Of a DNA stretch of 64,000 bases, positions 50,323-61,700 are shown one piece after another (the first letter of the stretch is position 1; each line of letters opens with the position of its first letter). The translations under genes and the position numbers were made by a program. The notes beneath the pieces are model-generated. The model was not told the DNA's origin. It saw only the letters and a list, made by a program, of their open reading frames with translations, and searched no databases. Origin of the DNA: Podaxis mareebaensis (lineage: Eukaryota > Basidiomycota > Agaricomycetes > Agaricales > Agaricaceae); the NCBI GenBank assembly GCA_018524725.1, contig JAEUWP010000462.1, positions 62,001 to 126,000 of the forward strand. Direction: 5' to 3'.

Positions 50323-50826
50323 GCTCGAAAGAAGGCCTACCCGATGGAGTTCGAGGGTGCATAGAGCGGGCTTGGTTCCTTTCGGCATGGAAGTTTCTAT
50401 ATTAAATACTTGTTTATGCATACATATGCGCAGAAATTCAAAGCGTCTTCTACGTAGTCTCTTTGATACTTGCTTGTCACAAGAAGGGGTAGTGCAGGAC
50501 AGAAGGCCAAGAATAGCGCCGGCAAGCAAACAAGTTGCCGCGAGCAAGGGACTATTGAGGGGTGTTTGGCTAGAGCCTGCGGGGTGGTCCCATGCCTTGG
50601 CGGACCTTTGGCGGTCCCACGGCGGTTGTACTTCACCCCAGCCTTGTCCGTGTACTACCCCAGGTACATCGCTCAGGATCAGAGACCATCCTGGGTCTGT
50701 ACTACATTCATTGCGTCGCCAGTGAGCCGCCAACGACCCTCGATTGTCAGGTTCATCATCTTAGGTCCGATAATCTAGAAATCTCGCATTAGTGTCTATT
50801 CTTCCCGTACCAGTAGCTTTGGACAC
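50323..50826. other. Spacer, no gene recognised
   Basis: This holds the 3' UTR of the thaumatin-like gene and the promoter of the next gene. Open frames on both strands overlap one another and show no domain. Confidence 0.45.
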
Positions 50827-52484
50827 ATGAATAACAACCTCGAACATGGATCTCAAGGCAATCTGACGGACCCCTATATTAGTTCTCTGAATTCTGCCAA
50901 TCCGATGCCGGGCCAAAACCTCGCGCAGACGCACAATCGAAGCGAACAGGTGAGAATGATATTTCTTGTATCGGGACACCCAGCTAAGCAGGCAGCAGGA
51001 TATGCATCGGCAGGAGGAAGAGTACAAAAAATCTATTACGGTAGTATTTTGGTACCAGGTAATCTAATCCCGGTGATGATTTTCGCTCTCGAGATCGTTG
51101 ATGGAATTGTGTAGGCAAATGCGCCGCCCATCAGACTCCACCAGATGATCCCTACATTCCCTTATTTCCAACTCTCCCAAATCGACTCTCTCGTGGGCGA
51201 GCTGCGCTTGTCCCTAAACACCTATCTGGATACCTACAACCCCGATACCTGCCAGTGGGACCAACACCCTATTTCTGCTGTGCGCAAAGTCGAAAGCCAA
51301 CAGCGATTGCTTTATCGCGTCCGAAAAAGCCTTTTGGAAGGACTCAAAGATGAGGAATGTTTGGATATCGACGAAGAGCTTAATATACAACGTCGATCCA
51401 ACAGGTCCTTTCGGGCCCAATCCTCCAGCCCGGCACCAGCCAAGCACCGAAACAATTCAACACATCGATGTGTCTGCAAACGCTCATCTGCAGATGACAC
51501 CGACACAATCAACCACGTATCCTCCAAGGTCCACATACCCAACGACTACTATATCAACCACCAACCAATCCTACATCGCAACAACGATGACCAGGGAAAT
51601 CTCACATCTGACACAAACGGAGCCTCATCAACATCAACAACAATACCACCTTCCACAAGTCCCACCAACACCCAATCCACCACAACCCAATCCCTACCCA
51701 CACCACCCTCATCATCTTCATCAAACGTATCCTCAGATGATTTCGCATACCCAGGCACGTCAATATACGATAACAACCCAACTCCCAACGCCTCAACCAC
51801 AAACATATCAAGTCCCTCAAACCTCGCTATACCCATATCCCCATACCCACCTCACCCCCCACTCAAGCGCTGGCCAAACGACTACACAGTCGCAGAGATC
51901 TCCGCAGGATTCAACGCAATGGATGCACTCGTGGCACAATCCGCCAACGGGTCAACTATGACACACAAGGCTGCTTTCGAACGTGTGTTCGGAAGTCGAT
52001 ATGTCAAGAGTACAGTATGTAGGCATCGTGGAGTGTGGAAGAAAGCACATGTAAGCTTGAAGGCGCGGTATGAGGCAATGGGGCATGACGAACGAGCATA
52101 CTGGGGAGAATTTGTTCGGCACGTTGAGGGGAGACCGTCTTCGCTCAGGGTCGCTGGGCCGAATTCGGGTTTAAATTCCGCGTCGAACGCGTCTTTGGTG
52201 CAGAGGCAAGGGGTGACTTCGGAGGATGAGGAGGGAGGGCCTGTGGATGAAGCTCATGTCATTAAGAGTTTGCAAGGTAACCAAGGTGAGTCCGATTTCT
52301 GGTAATGCCTTGTCTCGTCGATTCACGCTGTCTGCGACTGTGCCGACAGTCGGCCCGACGATGCAGAGTCAGTAAACTCTTTCATCCTCGTATCCGTTAA
52401 CTGACTTTGAATCTGTAATTGCCTTTAGATATCGACACCTATGAATCCTCTTTGACATCTCTCGCAAACGCTGCTCACACATAA
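50827..52484 (+). CDS. Uncharacterised protein with conserved C-terminal block
   Basis: The preferred model has three exons (50827-50949, 51115-52285, 52429-52484) and 449 codons. The last exon ends YESSLTSLANAAHT. If the last intron is retained, the frame stops at 52305 with a 437-residue protein. I do not recognise a named family. Residues ~50-130 contain YFQLSQIDSLVGELRLSLNT and a charged helical part. A long Ser/Thr/Pro/Asn-rich region (about 51,420-51,860) follows. The most protein-like block is RWPNDYTVAEISAGFNAMDA, then KAAFERVFGSRYVKSTVCRH, RGVWKKAH and DERAYWGEFVRHVEGRPSS. This arrangement, with a disordered centre and a compact basic block, would suit a DNA- or protein-binding regulator, but that is only a guess. 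Confidence 0.6.
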
Positions 52485-52776
52485 TTCATTTGTTGAACGT
52501 ATCGACACAACAGTCTCGGTTCAAAAACTTGTATAACACCAACGCTTTATGCACGCGCCTCTGAGACTCTACTATGCACCCCTTCGTTTTCTCTGTAAAA
52601 CTTCCCTTGTACAAGATTGTATACCATATATCACTCTCCATTCGCATTCGTCCACAGATCGTACAGGAAGGACCTATAATCGTAATACCAGAACTATTTT
52701 CCGATACACAGACAGAAATCACTCAATATTCTTGCAAATGTTCTCATACATACGCTCGCTCCAAGTCGATCGACAG

Positions 52777-55047
52777 TCAATCGGCCTCGACCCTCCAGAT
52801 CTTTAAAGGTACTTGGCCTCCTTCACATCCCTTTACCTTGGGCCTTGGCAAAATGGATGGATGTTTCTCGATTCGCGTCTCCGGCCCATCAGGTAGCTCG
52901 AACCTATAATAACGAATAATCATCGCCAATATAATCTAAAAGATTCATTTAGCCAAATTCATCAACCCAACCTGCAGGCTCCGTTTGTTGGACGCACCTT
53001 GAATTCAGCCAGCGCAAAAGTCCGACCCAAGCAAATCCTAGGTCCATCAGAAAACGTAAGGATGTGTCGATGTCCTTGAATCTCCTTGGCTCTGTCAAAA
53101 CGTTCGTCCAACCAGCGTTCGGGTACAAAATCTCTTGCATCCGGGCCCCAGAACGTCTCTGACGTATTCAAATATGCGATGGGCGAGCTGATAATCGTTC
53201 CTTTGGCCACAACTAGGTTATCAGTAGTCGTTCCGTCCGCGGTTATGATGGGAGAAGTGAATGGGATGATGTCATCTTCTGCTGCCTAATATGATATCCA
53301 GAGTAAGGAAACCTCTTTTACGTGTTCCCAGGGCAGGAGCTAAAACGCACAACTCGAGTTGTTTCAGTCACTGGAGGGTGGAGACGGAGTATTTCATGTA
53401 CGACTGCATCGAGATATGGGAGGCCTGATGTGATCTGCTCCCAGGATGGATCCATGCTGCCCAAGCTGGCAATCTCGTCTCGTAACTTTTGTTGCTTGTC
53501 GAGCTTTCTTGATAGTTCGATAAGAGCCCACTGGTAAGGGTTTCATGGGTGCTCTGAGGGTCTAAATCCATGGAACTTACGGTGAGGCTAACTACACAAG
53601 TCATTTCCATGTTAGCATGTCGATAATCTCTTTCGTCAAACACATACTCGAGGTCGTTTCATAGCCTGCGGTTGGTTAGATAGAGGTCCGAATCAAGGTT
53701 AACATGACGCACCTGCTAATAACAGAGTGTTCTGAAATCGTTGGAGTATTGAGCCCTTTTGCCGATCATCGGGTGGAATTCCGGACCTACCATTTGAGCC
53801 AGAACTTCCTCCGAGGACATTTGGAGTTGCGTCCCTGCGTTCTCGGATTTGACTTATGGGGAAATATCAAATCTGAGGTCTAAGTCATTATCAAAAAGAA
53901 GCGTACCAAGCAGGCCGATGATTGACTTGTCCGCGATTACGGTATCCTCTTTCCCATCCCTGACCTGACGACTTCTCGCTAGGAGTTCGTCCGCGATTTT
54001 GCCCATTGTTTCCCTCAGCCGACGTAACATACGATTACTCCGTGTAGGTAGGTTTTGCAATGTGGGGAATACGGGCCCTAGAAAGAAGATTATGCGAGAG
54101 AAAAAGTCTGTGTGGGCGTCGTCGAACGAGTCGAAGACTTCAATAACGGGTGTGATTTCTCCTTCCAGTGCACCAAAGTCGTGGCCAAACCCTGCGATGC
54201 CTATCGAATCCAACCTGGTTATAATCTTGGATTGAATATTGGAGACGTAAAAAGGGTGGATTGATCACTGCCGTGTACTTACGAAACATGATTCATCCTG
54301 GATCTCCAACTTGTAGTCATGATGGGGTATGAAGTGGGGCTCGGATACGCACCATTTCTGAACGTCAATAATAGCATGCTCGCCTTTTGCATTATCGATT
54401 ATAGCATCCCAGGAGTTCTTCATCTGATTTACGACGTGTCAGGCAGAGTTCTAACGAATGTGTATATTTATATCCTTACTTTGTATGCAGAATCGTGGAA
54501 GACGGTGGATAGTCGTCGTATCGCGGCATTACTGAAGGCAGATGTAATAGTCTTGCGCTGCCTATGGTTGTGGTGAGGTTACAGAAACCCGGAATAAAAT
54601 GCGAAGTCTTCACCTCTTATGACTGTCGCCCTCTGCCCAGAGTAATCCTCGACCAAACTGACTCTTAGTCAGCCTTGACCGCGCCATCGTTTATCAAGTC
54701 TTATCACAACACACCAGATTCTCGATAAAGACACGAGCCAATTTTGTCTGTACATAGCCGTATGTTTCCCTCGAGTAGAAGTGCGCATTCGCTTTGGGAT
54801 CGCAAATCACGATACGTCGAGATCCGAACGGTCCAGGGACGATGAACGCAGGACCGTACTCTTCAGCCCATTTCTCATATACCAGTCCGGGACTGTCCTG
54901 TTCTTGGATGTAGCGGTAGAACCCGAAGACGAAGCTCATGTTCCTCGGGCCCCTTAACTGTGTGGTCCGTGGCCTTCTAAAGTGTGAGACCGCCTTGAAT
55001 ATGAAAAAAGACAGTACGACAAAGACAGCTGCATCGACTGGCGGCAT
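52777..55047 (-). CDS. Cytochrome P450 monooxygenase
   Basis: A membrane-anchored haem monooxygenase of the basidiomycete microsomal type. Thirteen exons join to 529 codons on the minus strand: 55047-54715, 54657-54614, 54561-54480, 54423-54353, 54297-54283, 54214-53907, 53852-53791, 53731-53713, 53665-53648, 53591-53581, 53530-53351, 53285-52998 and 52935-52777. The N-terminal anchor is VDAAVFVVLSFFIFKAV. Core motifs are complete: GDSHKRQRKTITSAFSNAAI (C-helix region), the I-helix AGYETTS (311-317), ExxR as EILR (367-370), PERW (FVPERWLDERFD), the haem loop FSDGPRICLGRTFA with Cys466 as ligand, and a normal tail FELPDGPETRIEKHPSILPR. A run of very small exons codes the I-helix region. The substrate cannot be inferred. 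An SDR gene lies just upstream on the same strand. Confidence 0.94.
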
Positions 55048-55728
55048 GAAGGCAGAGAGGCAAGGTAAGAACGGGTGTGGTGCCAGCTAGGACGGGGGGG
55101 TGTTTGTTGGACCAGATTGTACTGGTTCCCACTGTTAGCGTCCTAGGATCTGGCATTGTAGCAAAGGACGCCAAAATGGGGTTCGGTAATTTTTGGTTGT
55201 GCGCCTATGTATGTAAAGTGATGCCAGGGTACGGTTGCGGAGCTGTGGAGGTTAAATATGTCGGGTGTACTAAACCTTTGCGAGGGAGAGGGAATGATGA
55301 GCGTGCCAAAATGGTCACTTTCGGTGGCACGTGAATTCCGGGGACATCTTTTGATTGGCTGGGGCTGGCCAGCACTAAAATTGGCCTCCTAACTCCTTGA
55401 GTCGTTCAGTGATCTCGAGTCAATGAAGCCTAGGAAGAGTTAGTACATTCTAGGGGTCGTATGTCTGTCTGTGGCGGCTAGGAGTTTGATACAGCAGCGG
55501 GGCTACCGTTATCGAAGTAAAGGTAGGTGAGGATTTCTTATCAAAATATGCACCGGGCAGGTAGGTGGCTTGGAAGGTATCATGGCCCTGGGGAACCACC
55601 CTCTCTCTTTCAAGATCATTGGTCTTAGTAGGGTGTGCGCCAGTGTACGAGATGGAGAGATGGCAGTGCATAATTCCGGTAAACGAACCGTTGTTGTTAC
55701 ATTGAAAATTTGGGTTATACTGTACCAC
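55048..55728. other. Spacer between SDR and P450
   Basis: This is the 3' region of the SDR gene and the promoter of the P450. Open frames at 55077-55334 and 55570-55791 on the plus strand lack any family resemblance. Confidence 0.45.
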
Positions 55729-56860
55729 TCAGAAATCCGTGCTTTGTGTTACTTCCTTCCATTCCTCAATGTTCGCCAAGGCCCTTTCTGATTCTTCCTT
55801 TATCGTTCCGTAGCAGTCGCTCCCCAACGCAAGGAATCTCGGGAACTCTTTGCTCTTTGCAACCCCTTCACCCCGCACGAGATCAACGATGACCTCGACT
55901 GCTTTTAGGGGATCTCCTGGCTGTTTTCCGTTATATGCTGGTAGCAAGCATTAGAATCGTATCGCATAGTATATTTGGACATCAAACCCTGTAAAGCCGC
56001 GTCGGCTTTCTCTGACATAGCTCGATAGTCCTCGATCCGTGGAACCCAAGGCGCCCGATTGCTGGATGTCAAGAACGAAGTGCGGAAGTATCCAAAGTCA
56101 ATGCAGATACTGCGCAAACCCAAGGGTGCAATTTCGTCGTGGAGCGTCAAGGATAAACCTGGATCAGCCAGTTGATACCGATGCGTTGCTCGTAAGACTT
56201 CCTCAAGGCAGCGTACCGCGGAATGCAAACTTGGTTGCAGCGTAGACTCCAGCGTTTGGGACGGACCTCCAACCACCAATGGAACCCATGAATATCACTG
56301 TCCCTGACTTCTTCTCGCGCATATAGGGAAGGAACGCCCTAGTAACATTGAGCGCGCCAAATACATTCGTATTGAATTGACTGAGAGTTTCTTCCGGCCT
56401 GATGAATTCCGGATCAATCAGAGAAGCGCGATGGACAGCATGAAGATCTCACGTATTTTCTTCGATTGCACCAACAAGGATATATCCTACATGGGCAGTG
56501 AAGGGGAGAATCTATGTTGGCGTTGGAAAGACGTACCGGCGTTGTTTACAACCACATCTATCTTTCCATATATCCCCACAGCTTTAGCAGCAATAGCCTT
56601 GAGGTCATCGATGGGAGCAGTGACATCAAGTTCCAATGTTTCTGCCCCCCGACCTTTGAGGTCGTCAAGTTGTGACAAGGAACGTGCGCGGGCTGTTGCT
56701 ATGACCTTGTCTCCCCGGTTTAGGGCGGCGATGGCTAATTCACGCCCTAGGCCAGAGCTAGGTGAGGACCACCGATACCGTTAGTGATTCGACGAAAGGG
56801 GAAGATCCGGCCAAAGGCTCACGATGTGCCAGTAATCAACCAGACGAGCCGGCTAGCCAT
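55729..56860 (-). CDS. Short-chain dehydrogenase/reductase (classical SDR)
   Basis: An NAD(P)-dependent oxidoreductase. Six exons join to 284 codons on the minus strand: 56860-56823, 56757-56537, 56486-56453, 56398-56217, 56158-55988 and 55937-55729. The Rossmann cofactor loop TGTSSGLG is at 10-17, followed by VIATARARSLSQLDDLKGRG (Arg after the second strand, which often goes with NADPH), LELDVTAP, VVVNNAG (81-87), FNTNVFGALNVTRAFLPYMR, GTVIFMGSIGG with Ser137, and YAATK with Tyr150 and Lys154. The active tetrad is therefore complete. The later part (IAPLGLRSICIDFGYFRTSF) fits the family's PG-like loop without the usual PG dipeptide. Length is normal. It sits 681 bp upstream of the P450 on the same strand, so joint action on one substrate is possible but unproven. 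Confidence 0.93.
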
Positions 56861-58079
56861 TCTTTATGAGAGTACCTGTCCAACTGAAGACTCCTTCAAC
56901 CAGGCGGCTCTCCTTTATATGACCTTCGACTCATTGGAATAGGCGTACCAAGTCTTCAATTGTACCTATTTTGTTCCGCCAAGACAAACTCAAGCCCTCC
57001 TAAACCTCCTTCAGTAAGCAAGGTATAATCGAGTATCGAAGGTGTTGTATCACGCATTGTCTTCTCATCATGCGGTAGCCCTACCTTCATCCAATGGCAG
57101 AATACCACGATGTGATCGGGTATACTTGGGAATAGAACACGTGAACACCGCCTGAGCCCTCCATCTTTGTTATTGATATCGCCATCGTACCGGCACCTGT
57201 CGACAGACATTCAACAAAAAGGTGAAGGCGAAGATACTGCGCGCATAGACGTTTCATTTCGTGAACTAAGATCCCTAAGGTCAGCTGATCAGTGCTTCGA
57301 GAGCTCTCTTACTAGAAGCTGTCTACTTGTAGCCAAACTTTTGATAGCCGGCTTTCAAAGGTTTAACCGGTGTGGTCGCAGGTGTGAGTAGCGCTAACAG
57401 TAGATGAATGTAGAGAACGGGACCGAGTGGGTTCCTCGATAAGAACGCAATTGTCAGACATTGACTAGTCTACCAACTGAACGTGTAAGCATGAGCCTAG
57501 ATGGGAAGGATCTCAACAACTTTTGCGATCGAATTTTAAAGGAATCCCTTCGTAGCTGGTGCCCGGACATCCGCTTGATGAGTATCACAATTCACCAGGT
57601 GTTATTTAGTCCCGAGCTTCTCCCTTGTCCAGTCGAATACGGGCATTCGGAAAAAGAGAGCGTCAAGTCTCCGATACAATTAGACAAAGGGGGGTGCTTT
57701 TCTGGAATACAAGGAATGCATCCTTCTAGGAAGCATGTCAAAAAAAAATCAAATACTCCGAGGTGCGAGCTATAATTAGACCGGTCCGACCACGCAAACG
57801 GCTGGTGGACCGTTTGCTGTACTTATGTCCACCACTGTCCTGTGGTTGCAGCATGATCACTGTGCAGAATATCACGAAGGGGCGACTTTGTGTTGAGGAA
57901 TTAATCAGCATTACGCTTACATGTATACTTGCCATCGGCAGTACATGCTGAATCCTCGACAAATATGCTCTGCATTGACAGAGATGTTATATTTTTGGAA
58001 TCCTCCATAGCTTTGTGCTATGATTAGATTGATCCATTTCTATTAATACTTTTATACACATACGTAGACGTACGGCCTG
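56861..58079. other. 1.2-kb spacer before the retrotransposon
   Basis: This holds the SDR promoter side and AT-rich sequence towards the element. A small inverted repeat is present (GCAAACGG at 57794-57801, CCGTTTGC at 57810-57817, 8-bp loop). No coding sequence was recognised; the frame 57461-57775 has no domain. Confidence 0.45.
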
Positions 58080-58539
58080 TGTTAGTATTACTCATATCCT
58101 CATGGATTATGACTCGTAGAAACGTTCTATGACTGCAGATGACTCCTGTAACATATGGTAGAGTCATGTTCTTTCTTATTTTAACTTTTACATGCACATT
58201 CTTCATGTTATACGTGTGTATGCCTTATGTTTACTTACTCATGCATGTATTTTACCCTTGACCCAGTGTCGTAGCTCTATGGTATTTAAACCTTCATGTA
58301 GTAGCATACTTTCTTCACTGGAGTTTTACATTCCTCGTCTACTCAACTACTCAGCTACTCTAAGCTCAACATTCCTCGCTACTTTCAATTCGGTCTTATC
58401 TTCTCTGGTACACCTCAAGACTTGCCCTTTCCTCATTTCTCAGGTCTTCTTCCCATTTGACCAGCCTCGGATTGTGAGTAACTGGTTTACTCTCCACTGA
58501 CGCTATGCTTGTGTAGTAGCAACCATTCTCCCCTCGTCA
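58080..58539 (+). repeat. 5' long terminal repeat of the copia element
   Basis: The right edge is well supported: it ends in CA at 58539, directly followed by a primer-binding site. The left edge is uncertain. TGTTAG at 58080 is one candidate, but other TG starts occur as far as about 58147. A TATA-like TATTTAAA at 58283-58290 lies in a sensible U3 position, and a CT-rich tail with repeated CTACTC units precedes the end. The matching 3' copy is outside the window. Confidence 0.6.
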
Positions 58540-58551
58540 GGTTATGGGCCC
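58540..58551 (+). other. Primer-binding site, initiator-tRNA-Met anticodon half
   Basis: GGTTATGGGCCC directly abuts the LTR end. Its complement, GGGCCCATAACC, is the anticodon stem-loop of eukaryotic initiator tRNA-Met (CAU anticodon inside). Drosophila copia is known to prime with a cleaved half of this tRNA rather than with the 3' CCA end, so the same priming mode is indicated here. Confidence 0.75.
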
Positions 58552-58723
58552 CGAGACTCTCCTTCCGAGGATTCTCTCCTATTAACTTAGGATTGAGATA
58601 AAAGATGTCTTGGGATAAGCCTATTACTACCTTTATTGTTATCTGTATACAATGTTATACTAATACCCCATTTTATATTGCTTAGTTGATTTCTTATCTG
58701 CCAATTTCTTTGATACATCAAAT

Positions 58724-61700
58724 ATGGCTTCGACTATTGCTACTTCTTCCCTTCCTAAACTTGAGGGCCCCTCTAACTATAAGTTCTGGACTCGTTGTCT
58801 CCAAGGAGCACTTTCCTTGATTAGTGTTACCAGTTCCATGGAAACGGGCTGGACTCTGACCAGTGGAACGGCGACAGCACCTGCTCAGAATGACGCAGCT
58901 GAAACGGCATGTCAGAATCAGATGAAGGCACAAGCCTTATCGATTATCGAGAACACATTGCCTGATTCTATGCTGCTTCATGGAAGAACAGCCCCAGACA
59001 CCTTATGGACTTATCTCCAAACTCAATTTGGAACGCTTGGTCTAGCCAACATCTATGGCTTGTTCATCCGAGCTCTGAAAAAGAGAATCACTGGCAAAAG
59101 AGATATTGCGGTTGATATCGCTGAAATGGTGACTCTTTTCACTCAGGTTGAGGAAGCTACTGCTGCCATCCCTGAAGTTCTCAGAGCTATGGTTCTTCTT
59201 TTGGCTATTCCGGATGATTGGGATTCAGTCCAACAATTGTTGTTGACCAACAATACTATGATTGCTGCCCTAACTTGGAAAGTGGTTGCAGATGCTTTAA
59301 ATGCTGAATGGGCTCAGCAGAATGGATGTAACAAAATGTCCACCCACCTCGCCAATGCTCAATCTGCTAACAAAGCTAAGCTTCCCAATGACCAAGGCGG
59401 TCCTTCTGCCTGGAATAAATCTTGTCTGGGTCCACCTTGGAGTCGATTTATCCCTCAGCCTGTCAGCTGGGATAAAACCTCCAACAGTCCCAAGCCTCAA
59501 GGCCAACAAGGCGGTCAGCCTGGTCAATGGCAGACCATCAAGCCAAAGAAGAAGAGGGCTCCCAAGAAGAAGAAGTCCCCTAATGCCTCAGCCAAACCAA
59601 CTGATTCCATGGCGGGTTTTGCTGCACCTGCTCACCTAGTGGCGGCACATCCACTTCCCCCTGTTGGTACTGGTAGACCTTACACAGGTCCCAACATGCA
59701 CCCATTCGACCTCTTAGATCGAATCCAGAGGCCACAAGTGAATGCACCTCGCATTCTGCCTCAGGCTTTGGTCCAACAATGCCTTGCTGCTACGGTTCTG
59801 CAGGATCGTCCCCTGCTTCCCTCACTTTCTCATCGGGTACGATCTCAAAACCCTGTTCCCATTGCTCTGACTTACTTTTCTGCTTTGCAGGAGAAACGTA
59901 AGTTTGAAGAGTCAAAAATAGAGGCGAGTAACCTCTGTTTTACTGCTATTCTTGAGCTTGAGATAATCAATCTCGCACAGGAGGCACAAGAAACTCTTCA
60001 GGCGATGAAATGTCAATGAACTGATACTGCGACTAAGTCACTGGATCAGATTCGAGAGGAACAGAAGATCAAGACCCAATGCTATCGCAACATCAATCAC
60101 GCTTGTAAGCTTCATCGTGCTCCTACTAAATGAAGTGTTCAAGAGCTGATTGAGGAAACCTTACTCCTCATGTCGCTAGATGATGCATCCAAGAAAGTGA
60201 AGAACTTCAACGAAGACTTCCCACCACTTCTGGGACAGTCTGGTCTTCTTCCACCCAGTCACCCAGTCGAGGTAGGCAATTATGCTCGACATGTCTGCAT
60301 GGGTAAATGGACTAAAAATCTGCCCAAGAAGACCGCTCCCTCCATGCAGCGAGCTGAAAAGCTGTATGATGTTGTCAAAGAAGCTCTTCATGAACACAAG
60401 GAAGAGAAGCAGAGGAAGGCTCATGAACTTCGCTTCAAGAAGAAGCCAAAGGTTCAAGGGGAATGCTACATCCCACACATAGGTCGCTTCTATCAAGATC
60501 TGATGAACCAATTAATTCATTTTGGTGTTATTCAGGATACTTGCGAAGTCGATCCTAAAGTATGTGTTAACCCTATTGGTCAATTATGGCTTATTCATTT
60601 CCTTGTTACTCAACAGGGAGAACAAAGCTCTCGTGCCCTACAAGAGGCGCTTGCTGTGATCGACAAAAACCCTGAAGGTTATCCATCTGATCCAAAAGAT
60701 GTCGAATACCTTTACTCAATAGGCTTAACAGAACGTGAATGGGATGAAGCAATGGCGCCTTCGACCTCGTCGGTCGATGTTCCGCCTGCACCACCTTCTT
60801 CTCCATGGCTTCCCAGAGCATCTCATCCCAATGATGAGATCGATCTCGTCGGGAGCGATGTCAAAGATCACCCGCCTCTTGTCAACAGCCCACGTCATCT
60901 ATCTGATGTAGATTATGATGCCAATGACACGAGTGATGCCGATAGCAACTTCGAGAAGAAGAAGGCTATGGGGTATGTAATCCATATCTTATCACCATCA
61001 TCTGATGCTGATCACCTCCATACTCAGACCAGTCACAACGCTTCCTCTTGGGAAGAAGAAGGGCAAGCTCAGCAAGAAGCACCACACCAAGGCCAAACGT
61101 CGTGAGGTTTAGAGGGTCGTCCGTGCAGGACAGAAGGAGGAAGAGGAGATGAGCACCTACCATCACGGGAATGGATACTTAGGTGGCTCATAGCTTTGGA
61201 CAATGTAAATTTCTGTGATGGATCATGTACAGAACACGTAGCGATGTGCACAAGCACATCTTGTTTTAATGTCATTCATTCTGTACATGCACCTCCTAGT
61301 CCGAAATCCTCTAAGATCAGAAGATATGAAGATGATGAGATAATAAGAATGGATGAGTATGATGCTATTTGGTTATTAGATTCAGGAGCATCTGGCCATT
61401 ATACGCCATATATGGAAGACTTTATTGACTTCCAGTATTACCCTGAACCTATAACTGTATACACTGCCGGTGAACCAATGATATCACCAGGCCACAGTAC
61501 CATTTTGGTTGAAACCATGGTTAATACAGATAATGGCACTCGGATACTTAATCATTCATATCTATATCCAGTGCACTATCTACAAGGTAGCGGAGATTGA
61601 TTGTTATCAGTTGGTCAGCTCGCCAAGGCTGGAGCTAAAATAGAAACCACTGATATCTGCTCACGTGTCAACAACTCTTTGAACGAGCTGATACTAGTTG

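Noticed and set aside
51350..51961. 203-codon His/Gln/Pro-rich frame as a separate gene
   Set aside because: It lies inside the larger unknown protein, starts within a coding exon, and is explained by CA-rich low-complexity DNA; kept only as a note in the findings.
57794..57817. Inverted repeat GCAAACGG/CCGTTTGC as a transposon end or terminator
   Set aside because: It is a single 8-bp stem with no partner repeat, no target duplication and no nearby gene end; too short to support.
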